Shown: positions 23,577 through 35,360 of the stretch, piece after piece
Layout: every line of letters starts with the position of its first letter
How positions within the stretch are numbered: the first letter of the stretch is position 1
Notes under the pieces: generated by a model
Database searches by the model: none
Seen by the model: the letters and a program-made list of their open reading frames with translations, nothing else
What the model was told of the DNA's origin: nothing
Program-made: the position numbers and the translations under genes
NCBI RefSeq assembly: GCF_003073045.1
Contig: NC_037593.1
Coordinates: forward strand, 5,943,525 to 6,007,524
Length of the DNA: 64,000 nucleotides
Source of the DNA: Pomacea canaliculata
Taxonomy: Eukaryota; Mollusca; Gastropoda; Architaenioglossa; Ampullariidae
Reading direction: 5' to 3'

Positions 23577-25607
23577 GTTTACTAGGTCTTCGCAGGGTGC
23601 CAGTGTCTATTTTACACTGTGATTTCTCAACGCATCATGGGGAGTTATTCTTCTTTTCTAGGCATTATTGTTAATGACACTCTTTGCATGACTAAGAAAT
23701 CTAAAAAATTTATTATAAAGTCTTGTATTTTTATAATTGCATTTATATTTTATATAAAACGAACTGAAAACATTTGAGAGGTGGGTTAAAGCTATGCACA
23801 TTCATAATATTATTGTGTGTAAGAGGCTGTCCCTTGTCATAAAGGCCAAAACGTTTCTGCCAATTACTACGATTTAGTTGATCATATAATTCCACTTCTT
23901 TATTGCAGCTTAAATTTGGCAATGGACATAAGAACTTGACATTTTATATTGACACTTTAGAATAGATTTTTTTTTTTATCACGTTTTAATTTACTTTATG
24001 AGACACTGATGTTTGATGGACATGACATGGTTTCCTATAATTTACCTCGGTACCCTTTTATTCCATCAGATTTAAATAGGCCAAACTTCTCTTTTCTAGC
24101 ATGACTTATTTTGCACATACAATTTACATAGTTTTTAAAATCTATTTTTGTGATGCACTTTTGTTGTCTTAAGCTGGGTGAAGATATATAGTTAAATGCA
24201 CCTTTCTATACATGCTTCCATTAAATTCACTTGTCATATATTTTCCCAAGTCCCTTTTTTATTCAGTAGGCACAAATACATGTCACATATTTTATTTACG
24301 TGCAAGTTGGAACAAAACATTACTCATTTTTATGGAAAACCACAAATTACAAAATTTTCTAAGAGAATACTAGGTATATATAAAGTTAATAAGGAAGAAA
24401 CCCTAAATTTTTTTTTACAAATCTATCCATTACTTCCTATTTAGAAAATTTGACTCTCACTGTCAGAACTAAAACAAATAAGATTTTAATTTCTGGAATA
24501 AACATTTGTTATGTGACTCATCTTTCAGAGAATATATGATTCTTATGAAAAAATCTTTTTAGATTATTTAAGGGCTTAAAATTTTTAAATGATGCTTGTT
24601 TGTGTACATGTTTGAGATTTATGACATTCAGAATAGCAGTTGCAAATTTAGCCAAAGATGAGTTTATTTTTGTATTGTTTTAAACAGAGATGCCTAATGC
24701 TTTGATGATTTGTTGCAACATTTTGTACAATTCTAAAGTACATTTCCAATGTTATGAGGGTATTAATACAGAAGGTAAGTGCAATTTCCAAACTTTTTTA
24801 CTGCTGAGTCTTCATTGCATATCAATGGCAGTTAATAAAATTTAAATTATTATCAGTCTGCCACATTAGAGATCGTGCTTTGTCTTTTCAAAGTGTGGAT
24901 GAAAAGTGATGCACTTCACTTGCATTATCAAGAATTAAGCACTTCGTGTAAAAATAAAGATTAAAACAAACATGGGCACTCTTCACTTTCATCTTGATTT
25001 TCAAAATGTTCTTTATTTATTACATCCCATCAAATATTAAAAAGCTGTTAATACATCGAGATTATTGATGCACCAATACTCCTTCATTTCACTGAGGAGC
25101 ATGTTTATTATGTTGATGATGCCATCATCTACAAGCATTTGACTGTGTTTATGAGTCAATACAAATTCAAGTTGTTGTCTCTTCTGTAACTACCTGTCTA
25201 ATAGCTAGTTTTACAGTTTATACAACTGAATCCATGCATGAACAATGTGCGAGTATATTTGGGATTGAAAAAAAATCATTTTCATTAAACCTGAAAAGTG
25301 ACACTTACACTGATAAACCAAAAACAAAAAAGCACAGTGAATGTAAAATGTGGGTGCTTTCCCACGAGACGGTTGTTTTTTTTTGTTTTTTTTTTTTGTT
25401 TAGCATCGGATAACAATGACACATTTTGATAAACTACTTCTAACACTGAATCTTTCACAGCATTGAAAGGAATGTTAGCAAATAAAATAACTCATCGCAA
25501 TGCTGATAAGGTTTCTTCTTTGTTATAATTCATCACACAACTTTTACTTAGACACAAATAATGGCTAGATGTTCAAGTTTCTAGCTCAAAATGTGCAGCC
25601 TGTTGTC
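23577..25607. other. Intergenic between convergent GUSB-B and SHPK
   Basis: Holds the 3' UTRs of both genes and closely matches 9,119-11,058. T-rich tracts lie near 23,968 and 25,375-25,400. No further coding sequence was seen. Confidence 0.7.
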
Positions 25608-28089
25608 TTATTCACTGTCCCCCACAGCCACCAGTGCTGCTTTAGCTGCACCAAATGCTGAATCGCTAGCATTGCCATGAACAAGCTCCATATGTTCACC
25701 TAGAGTGTCTTCCAGCCTTTTGTGGACCAGAGAATTTTGAGACAAAACTGAACCAGAGGCAATCACTCTACTTACTCCATGCTTAGCCAATAATTCTGGA
25801 GACATCAGATGAAAAATGTTGTCCACAATGCCCTCTGAAACTGCTCTGAAAATTGCACCAAGTGAAGCATTACATGGACTGATCCCCAAGACCTGAGCAA
25901 GCATGTGTGGGTCGTGACGTTCTCCAAACACAGTAGGCTTTATCTGCAGGGAACCTGATGGTGAACTGGCTTTACCAAGTGACAACATTTTTTCAAGCAA
26001 GATTTTGTCAGGAATAGATTCATCCAAATCTGGAAGAATAATTTTTTTTTAAAATTGACAATGGATATTATGATAATACTAGAACACAAAACTATTTCAA
26101 CAAAAAAAGATGATTATTCACTATAATAGTATTTAGTACTTCTCTTTAAAACGATAAAATTTGTAACATCTTGGGCTTACACTTTTCAAACAATTTGTTA
26201 ATGCTCATGTTCACCATTGTTATTTATTCAAGAAACTAGAAAGAAATTGCCTTTACCTAAATCCTTCAGCCACTGCTTCAACGTTGAAACCAGACAATCA
26301 ATAACATTGCCCCCGTTCAGTCCCGCAACAACTGCAAGTAACTTTGAATTGAAGTAAGGGACAACATCAAGTGCTGGGCAGCAGTCTGCAAAAGACTTGG
26401 CTTGACCAATGTCCTCCACAACTGTGCTGATCTGAATGGAGGTGCTGATGTTCATCACTGAAAAATAACATTACTCTCGATTATTATTTTTTATCAAATA
26501 AATCTTCCACAATTTTTAAATTGCCACAAAACTATTTGCACGTCATAATGTTATGAAAATAATCCTTTAACAGTGCCAAAATATTTTACAGCAAAGCCAA
26601 ATATGAAAATAATAAAAACATTCACAGAAAACAATTCAAGAGTAAATCTGATGGGTTTTCTCATCAAAACGTTCTAAACACACAAGTGGAAGACAAAATT
26701 TACATGACTCCTGGCTCACTTGCATCTGTTGATTGCTGGACAGCAGAAAATACAGCACACTGCATGTCACCCATGGCAACTAGAACAGGTGTTCCTGCAG
26801 GCACATGATGCAAGCCTTGATGTAAATGCCCTGCCATAGTGCCAGCATTTTTCACTTCTGGTAGCATAGATACAGGAAACCCACTCTCCTTCAAGCTGTA
26901 TTTCAAAAAATTTTAAGTTTTATATTTCACAATCCAGTAATTTTTTAACAACCGTCACCCAAATTATTTCATGTCTTTCTTCCACCCAAACACCTGCTAC
27001 ATGGATGACTTACATAAATTGATTTCATGCATTTTGTTTTCAATCAATTAAATATACTGTACCATATTGACTTTAAAAAATTTAGCTAATCAATCTGTAT
27101 ATCTGTTAAAATTGTTTTGGCTAAGGTACAAATGGTAATTAAATAAACCTCACTCATCATCTTTTTCACCATATTACATCTGAAAACTTTGTCTATATAC
27201 ACATGTGAGTGTGTGTTGCAGGCATGTTTGTACTTTCAAACTGTTACCTACATATCAAGATCCCATTTTCCAGAATGGATATTGTAGTAGCCCATGCTTG
27301 CTGCTAACTGGTTTGAAGTCACAGGTCGCTTTAAATCGCAAATGGCTGCAACCACAAAATCCATAACAGTACCAACGCAGTCAAACTGTCTCTCCTCAAG
27401 GTACTGTGGTTTATTTTTCAGCAACCAAAATAAAGTTGCACAGCCATAGCCTGTTGACACTTTTGAGGATGGATCTGGTTTGGGCAGTGAAGACAGGAAC
27501 TCTAGAGTACACCTGCGATCTTGCCATGTGTACAGATTGCTAACATTGTCCAACTTGATGTTACGTGCCTGCATATCAACCCATTCCCATGCCTGTCCAT
27601 GCTGCCATAACATAACACCATGCATCTGGCCTGAGATGCCAATGCACTGCACCTGAAAAAAAAAGATCAAATTTAACATAAGCTTGATATATATATAAAA
27701 CAGTCTTTGAAAAACATGAACTGTCATCAGAGAGCAGAAATTATATTACAGCTTCTACTGCACACTACTTACGTGTAGTATGTAGTATAAAGACTAATAA
27801 AGATTAATCAGATTTCACAAGATAGATGGATGCATACTACATGTAACTTTGTTACCTTAACTTGGTTTTGAGTGGACAGCTGACGCATCCCAGCCTGCAA
27901 TGCTGACCAAACAGCTTGTGGGCACTGTTCGGCCCCTAGGTCACCGACATCGCTGACTACTGCTGCTTGTGAGGGCGTAGTCACATTCTCTACCACCTCC
28001 CCTGATGCATCAATAATTGCGATTTTGATAGAAGTCGTGCCGATGTCTATTCCCATGGCATACGACTGTGAAGCCTTTCCTGCATCCAT
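25608..28089 (-). CDS. SHPK: Sedoheptulokinase (complete)
   Basis: FGGY-family carbohydrate kinase that phosphorylates sedoheptulose to sedoheptulose 7-phosphate for the non-oxidative pentose phosphate pathway; cytosolic. Five exons: 28,089-27,856, 27,652-27,252, 26,895-26,720, 26,457-26,257, 26,029-25,608. Phases (0, 2, 1, 1) join to 477 aa; human SHPK has 478. The phosphate-binding motif GIDIGTTSIK is at residues 13-22, followed by GISGQMHGV and TWQDRRC. Exon 4 has NISTSIQ and LNGGNVI, exon 5 has GERHDP and ASGSVLSQN. Exon 5 reads PTVFGERH where the duplicate at 11,059 and human SHPK have Leu. The left duplication breakpoint falls in its intron 4. No signal or membrane segment. Confidence 0.95.
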
Positions 28090-29753
28090 GTTATCAAGCT
28101 CCTGTGGTAGTCACTTCGCAAAGCACACTAGGTACAACCACCCTCGTCCAAAGACAAGTCCACAAGGCAGCCTCGCAGTTGCGTTCTCTTGCTTGCAGAA
28201 GCTGCAGCAGATATATGACAGCGCCAGTCAGTCGAATGCTTACCAAAATAGCGCTGGTTCCCTGTTTATTGACAGGCAGTATGTTTAAACTGCACGTGTG
28301 CAGAATGTCAGGCATCACTGGCACTGGGCGCGGTTACCTGTGTCTCTTCTGTCGTCCTCCTGCATCGCGATAATCCATGAGCAGGGGAGGTAACAAACCA
28401 ACTAGGTTTAGCATATTTTAATACTAGGTACTTGCTAGGGCATTAAATTTATATTTTTTGCGAATGGGAATTCTAAATTAAGAATAAACACAGTTCTTCT
28501 CCTTTCGAAAATTTCGTTAGTGATAAAAGATTTATCAAGCGACTTACTTACCTCCCTTTATAAAATGGCAGACGACATTTGTACATTAATTTGTCGACAA
28601 CCTACAGTTTTCTGTCTTCCTCACACATCCAGAGGGCACACAAATGTGCTAGCATTTCCAGGAAAGCACTGCAGACATCTTCTTGCTGCAGTATTTATTG
28701 ATTTTATCGTTCTAAACGTTATTCTTCATCCTTAAGCTGCGGCGGAGGAAAGAAAAAAAAAGGCTTTAACTTTTGTACGTAGACTCGTGACTTATCTGTG
28801 GGAATATTAAACGTTGATGGAGTAGTCAGTTTATAAGCAAGCTCTGTAACAGACAAATTACCTGTAGTGTGCTACAGACGACAAGTGGACCCATGACACG
28901 ACCCCGCAGGTTGTCACTGACATAATGACAACTGCTACGCTTTGCAGATAACAGAATGTGAGCACGCGTCTGAAGCAGCAAGGGTGTGTACGTGTGTGTT
29001 TGCTTAGTTATACTTGATAACAAAGAAAAGATGCATGAACTGTTTATTTTGGAATTGACGAGCTGATTAATTCACGACAGGGCTGCAAGCAAGGGATCAA
29101 ACGATCTATACAAGTACCATGCATGCAGTTACCGCGGTGGGTGGAACAGGGAATACTTTTTTGCCCCACCCCGCTCGTCATTAAGATGTGATTTTTCACA
29201 AAATGCTAAAAAAGAAGAAGAATGGGGTGAGTGACTTGCGATGGAGATTCACATGATTCGTGGTGATCTTTCACTTTTCTTTACTGTCTCTTCTACTATT
29301 ATTCGGTGATCGGGTAGGTACGTGCCGTCTAAACATTTCAGCTATCACACTTCTTTCCATCATTAGCTCACAAAAAAAAAAAAAAAAAGAATTAGGTGAC
29401 CAACACCCCACTAAATACCTAATTCGAGTGTGCTTGTTTGTGATATATATTTTCTATCAGTCTGTAATCGGAAGTGAGAGGCTGAAAGGCTTATTTTTGT
29501 TAGTTTTAACTAATCGAGTTCCCAAATAGTATTCTCCACATACACATGTACATTCATGCTCAACCACAGGCATTATATTAGCTCGTGTATGTACACAGCT
29601 TAAAAGTAAAACACAAATTGTCCAATACTATAGTTTTTTTTTTCAAGGACAAGGAGTGTATTGTACTATTGTTAACACATTAAAACGACATTTATCTACA
29701 ATACACAATCTTTACGTCACTAACATACGAGTTTAGAATTGTCTGGGAAGCGG

Positions 29754-29970
29754 AGAGCTTATTAGTGGTTAGAGCAATGGAATACTCCACGGTGACGTGA
29801 CGGGCTAACGGTGCTTCTAGCCCAAGTTCTGCTGGGTGCTGGCCCAAAGGCGATCTTCGGGAGATTTACATGTGACTCAGGCAGGTCTTCTTCCCTTGGT
29901 ATCCCGGACCTCAGTAAATTTCCTACCTCGTTCCCGCCAAAACCTACTGGTGAACCAGGTTCACCATACA
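29754..29970 (+). mobile_element. tRNA-derived SINE-like fragment
   Basis: AGTGGTTAGAGCAATGGA resembles a tRNA A box, and CTAGCCCAAGTTCTGC about 45 bp on resembles a weak B box. It does not fold as a proper tRNA by eye. Ends are uncertain. Confidence 0.4.
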
Positions 29971-30889
29971 CTTTCTGTCACAGTTAACCCTTTCCCATCT
30001 AATGTTCTCATCCATTCTTCCATACATTCAACATACACTTGCAGTACGTATAAGTCGCAAAAGGGTTCAAATACTCTCAAAACCATGGAGGTGGACTGGT
30101 CTTTGACACAGCATGGGTAATGAAACGGGCATTGCCCTGCCGAAAGCTGGTCTAGAGATAAGTGATATTTCTAACACCACACTCTCCGACAACCTTGACT
30201 ACACAACCTTGGCCTTTTTATACGTACCTTTGTTTTACTGGTGTGTCATGAAAAGTGATACAAGAGATGGGCGTTGTTCGAGAGCTATGTATGGCGTAAA
30301 ACACTTTAACTTCCAGTCTCTCTCTCTCATCCGCCTCTATCGACAGTCACGGAACAGAAAGGAGAACAACATAATCAATACATACTGCCAGACAATGTCT
30401 TCATTACTTTCTTGGAAATATTCCAGTTCGTATTGTTGTCTGCCCTAAGATGAGTGACCTGGCGAACACACTATGCTTTTACTAAAACAAAAATTGTCTG
30501 CAATTTTATGAAGAGGGATAATGAGCTCTCATTATGTTCGTAATGACCATATTTATTTGAGCGTGCTAGCTTCTGCCGATGATTTCGTGCGCCTTTCATT
30601 GCAGCATCAATTATTTAATTGCGACTGATTTGGACTAATGCATTCCATGGTGTGCAAGCATCCGGTCTGTGAGTATCAGCCACTGTTGCTGACTCACATA
30701 CCTTTCTGAAATCGATCTTCGGAAAAAATGCAGACTTCTTGCGTTTGCATGAAACATGATTTGTCATTTTATCAGAGACACATGCACTTATCAGAAATGT
30801 AACTAGAAGAAAGGTAAGGCGACGCTTCAGTCAAAACTTGGTGACAACAGTTCAGTCAAGATGTGGAGGTGACACTGGTCAAGTCAGAG

Positions 30890-31112
30890 AGGTGACAATT
30901 CAGTCAATAATAACAGTTGTCGAAACATCGGTCAAGACACTCACAGAGGCGACAGTTCAGTCAATACATGACAGTTGTCAAACATCGGTCAAGACACTTA
31001 CAGAGGCGACAGTTCAGTCAATACATGACAGTTGTCAAACATCGGTCAAGACACTCACAGAGGCGACAGTTCAGTCAATACATGACAGCTGTCAAACGTC
31101 GGTCAAGAGATG
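30890..31112 (+). repeat. 57-bp minisatellite, about 3.5 units
   Basis: The unit begins TCAAGACACTCACAGAGGCG and runs through ACAGTTCAGTCAATACATGA. Copies start near 30,932, 30,989 and 31,046 with few differences. Because 57 is a multiple of three, the frame 30,838-31,203 stays open and spells a 19-residue repeat around KTLTEATVQSIHDSCQTSV. No splice or homology evidence supports translation. Confidence 0.9.
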
Positions 31113-32965
31113 TCCTTATACGGGGGACACAGCCTACGATGTATTGATATTTCAGTCATGTCACACTGTACCAAGGTTTATGACTAAATATGGACCTACA
31201 TAAAAAAGTTGTTTTCAATAAACTTTTATTAAGGAAATGAAAGTTTCTGCACTTTAGATGTTTTCTGCATTTTTTATACGTGAAGGTGAAGGGGGATGTT
31301 TTATGGATGCAGCGGCCTTTTTCTGTATAATTTAGAACAAAGTGGGTCGGAACATAATCTGTTTGTTATGAAATGATTTTCGAAGTATCAACTGAAAAAA
31401 TCCTATTTTTTTATAGTTTCCTTTTATATATTATTCGGTTAAAACAACCAAAATTGCTATAAAACTAAGAGAGAATTCGTCTTTAAGGAATTCAGACTTG
31501 ACCATATTTTAGTTAATTGGTACTTTTAGAAATCGTAATGATAAGTGTTCCCTGAATAAAGTCACTATATTTTCATCTACTTAAATCCAGTTTGATTGTG
31601 TGTGTGTGTGCATTAAAGGTAGGTAGGAGGGCAGGATGGTTGGTCGACTGTTTGGTTTTTAAGTTGTACCAGCATCTCAGTCTGTATCAAGGCCAGGAGA
31701 GAGAAAAGAGAGAGAGAAGTGCATTCTCCCCTTAACCATCCTCTTCCTTTTCGGATTGAAGTTTTTCCTGTCACAAGCCCATATTTATGACAGACAGTTC
31801 TTTGTGTCACTTGATTTGCGACATAAATCGAGGCTAGTAAAGATTTCCACAACCGCAACCGAAGCTTTTAATAAGATGAAGAAGTTTTGATACGTTAAAA
31901 TTTCAAGTTCCGCACAATTTTGTTTCGCCTGACACAAACAAAAAGACAGTTGTTGTTGATTTATGACAACCAAAGTTTCAAATAAACTGTAGAGTATTGT
32001 TATAATATGCACTAGCAGGTACAATAACCTCTGTTGCTTTGTAAGAATGGAGTGGGAGGTAAAGGAGAGGAAGGGGCACAAAAGGGCAGCGAAACCTGAA
32101 GGATGAGAATGTGTGTAAGTGTGCGCGTACGCACGCTTTTGATTATACATCTTCAGTGTTAGTTTGTAGGGTTGTGTGAATAGTTTTTCCCATCCTAGCA
32201 AAACTACTTTCACCATCGACAACATTCGTGTACTAGGTTGGATCCGGTGGGTGCATTTGTTCCAGAGTCTTTTTATATTGATGTTTGTTTCAAATTTTTA
32301 AACAATATACACACAAAAGATGCCATTTCAGATGGTACCATATGGGAAAGAAACCGACTAACACCGTTGGTTAGTTGGTTTATTTAGTAGGAAAGTGCTT
32401 CCACCTTGCGGCGATTTTGCACTATAGGGGTAGAAAATCCCCGACGCCCAGCCCTGTGGACAGGTGGAATAACGGCAATGTTTATCTCTCCTTCAATAGA
32501 AACTTCTTGCGCTCGCTATCTGGTGTGGACCGAGCGTTTACAAACAGGATATAACTACCCCTTTCTAGACTTATCTTCTTCTTTGACGGTAGTTGTGGTA
32601 GTATCGGTGGTAGTAGCACTGGTGGTGGCGGAGGTAGCAGCAACAACATTCTTAGTGCTAGTTGTACCACCAGGTAATATTCGTACTGAGCATCGCTAGA
32701 TACCTTTACTAGTCCATTAATTAATTTGATCAGAGTTAGGACGTTCAGTGTTTTTTTTTTCCTTTTTTTTTCTTTTTTTTTTTTTTTTCATAAGCAGAAC
32801 TTTAGTGGCAGTTGTACTGGGGTGATGCCACTAAAAACCTCAACTAATAATTGTACATTTTGCTGCAAATTGTGTGTGTGTGTGTGTCCTTGCGCGTTGA
32901 GTACTTTATCCGTTCTTTGTTTTGCTAATAGCAGGAACACCCGCTAGAAACTTTCTTTTAATAAC

Positions 32966-33003
32966 TTTCTTCTTCTTCTTCTTCTTCTTCTTCTTCTTCT
33001 TCT
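32966..33003 (+). repeat. (CTT)n microsatellite
   Basis: About a dozen uninterrupted CTT units. Confidence 0.95.
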
Positions 33004-35013
33004 ATATCATTTCCTTTTCCTTCCATTAAACATATTTATCAGGCAGAGCAAATATTCTCGATACAAGAGCATTAAAACCAACTCCAGAGAATTGTATTTC
33101 AAATTATTAGTTTAGTTATTACAAGAAACTGATTTTTTTTAAATCTGAGCGAATAACAAGTGAACAAATACCCCTGTGCAAGATACAAACACCCACGTGT
33201 ACACATTATGTAAGGGGTGTGTGACGTCATTCATAGGTAATTAATTAGCTTTTTCCTTTGGCCATAGCCTTGATGTACTTATTTTTCAACACAAAGCCAC
33301 AGCTTTCAATTTTATGAGCGTGTTGTTTCAAAACTCTGTCTCGTGGCTAGGGAGCAAAATGACCATTTCTAGGTCCGCGGGGGCTTGTGTCTGGAAACCC
33401 ATCTAGTCACTCACCTAAAATAAGTACTCGAGGTGTCGAGGAAAGTACAGGTGCTAGAAGAAGAGCATCCTTGGTTCACAAAGTATACATGCAGCACGAT
33501 GATGACCAAAAAATCACTAGAGTATATATTTCTCTGTCTCGAGAGCGAGAGGAAGGTCCCTCTATGAATGGATAAGTAAAGGGCTGATTGGGAGGGGTAG
33601 AGGGTTTGGACCTGTAGGGTAAACGGAACCCTATTCCTGACTGATTTTTATTTCTTTCTTGAGGTCAGAACAAGTTCTGCAAAGGAACCATGCAGGCGGA
33701 ATCGTCTCAATACCGAAAGTCAAGTCGACCCAGGCCTAAAAGACGAAGTCACCTATGACAGGAGTAGCTATTAACGGCAAATATTACCAACAGACTCATA
33801 CGTTGTTTGAACAAGTTCAGCCACTATATCTTACCAAACGAAAATTACCATTCGTCAATACACAATCAAAGAATGACTCGCACAATAACGCATAAACGCA
33901 ATGTTCTCTTGAATCATTGGGATTTTTAATGAAAAAAAAAGCCTATGTAGTCATTATTCTTTCTTTAGGGGCTCGTACTAAATGTATATTTGCAGACGTT
34001 TGGTTAAAATCTCTCTCTTAAACTTGATTTTCTCTAAATTAATTTTTTAAAAGGCTTTGGTCGTCATTACTCTTTAATTAGAAGTTATTAATAATTGTAT
34101 ACACAGACGTTTGGTTAACATGAAACGGTGTCACTGTCCGGACATTCATTTAGCTTGGGTCTGGTCCATGACTTGCGATGTTGCGATGATGTGGTCTAAG
34201 GTGGGGCGATATATGGTCCACATAGTCGGGGCGACACGGCTCATGGTTGTCTCTGTACTTGCACACATCAGTCTATTTTTAGAAGTCACGTGTTTGTAGT
34301 AAATGTAACAGTGTATATATATTATTACATTCCAATTATTACAGAAAACTTCAGGGCATAATTTTAGTAAGTGCCTGGCATCATTATTCCTTTAGGGATT
34401 GTCCCAAGACGACTTGGTTGTACTGTCTTTATGACTTGAATAAAAATACTGTAGTAGAGTTACAGTAGCTAGCGCCCTGTTGGCGAGTTTAATCAGATGA
34501 CAGTGACTGCAGGGCGGTGTCACTAAGATTCATTCTGTAGCCAAGTACATCAAGTACATCCAGGTGACATTGTGTATAGTGGCCGTAGTAAAGGTGTGTT
34601 TCAGTGACTATTGTGAGATGACACTGGTTATAGTGCGATGACTGAGGCGACACTGTGACTGGACGTTGTAACGATCGCAGAGTTGCACTGTTCCAGTCTC
34701 ACAATCGAGAAACAGGAAATTGTCAAAATAAGCAGCTAAATGTAACAACAAAACAAATTACACCCACAAAGGATGCGGAGGCAGGTGAAAACGAAGAATG
34801 TGAGGAGAGCCATCCCAAATCACTCGTCACTCGAGGACGACACGTTAGCACTGCCCGCCCTACCACCACCACCACCACCACCTGCAATTCCTCCCTCCCC
34901 ACGTGCCCAATGCCGCCATGTCACGACACTCGCGGGAAGTGCGAGAGAATAAAAGAAAGGTTGTCGTCGTCGTCAGTCTGTGTCCGTCACATCGACGCAG
35001 AGACTACATCACC

Positions 35014-35329
35014 ATGATGTCCCTGATGAGGATGGCGCTGCTGCTCCTGTCGTCCTGGCTCGTCTGCCACTCCATCGTCAGCACCGTCCCTGCTGTCTCC
35101 TCAGCCACCCGCATCTACAGTCGCAGGCACTCGTCCGCACACCGAGACCGCCGTGATGCTGTCCCGTTACAAGATGAGGACTACTCAAGGATCTCCGCTG
35201 ACTACGAAGCAAATTCTCAAGAGTTGCCAGGTAAGTACTTGTGCCTTTGTTGCGGCCCTATGCTCCTCGAGGAGTAGCAAGGAATAAATTAAACATGTGC
35301 CCTCCGAAGTTGTTGGTTTTTTATCTTCT

Positions 35330-35360
<31 letters not shown>

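Larger units (their letters stand above)
16705..26240. repeat. Segmental duplication, copy B
   Basis: Partner of 1-11,671, ending 16 bp before the end of SHPK exon 4 (26,257). It lacks the copy A LINE and has about 82 bp (23,950-24,031) that A lacks. It sits in the intact MRPL57-GUSB-SHPK order, so it looks like the parental location. Confidence 0.93.
28090..35013. other. Gene-poor region
   Basis: About 6.9 kb with no recognised gene. It holds the SHPK 5' flank, a tRNA-like SINE head (29,754), a 57-bp minisatellite (30,890), a CTT microsatellite (32,966), poly-T near 32,750-32,788 and a degenerate repeated segment ending in CAGACGTTTGGTTAA (near 34,005 and 34,120). A 56-aa frame with a good start context (28,565-28,735, after TTTATAAA) resembles nothing I know. 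The (GGT)n-like stretch at 32,590-32,670 opens long but meaningless frames. Confidence 0.6.

Noticed and set aside
28565-28735. 56-residue Cys/His-containing frame with good start context
   Set aside because: No homology, no introns or neighbours to support it; only mentioned under the gene-poor region.
30890-31112. Regular repeats that could suggest a CRISPR array
   Set aside because: Units are contiguous 57-bp copies with no unique spacers, and the context is an animal genome.
32406-32699. Frames on both strands with Val- or Leu/Pro-rich runs
   Set aside because: Produced by GGT/CCA-like simple sequence; no coding features.
34655-35017. 120-codon plus-strand frame before the X/Y gene
   Set aside because: Low-complexity Thr-rich run from a CCA repeat; a different frame holds the signal peptide with a good start.
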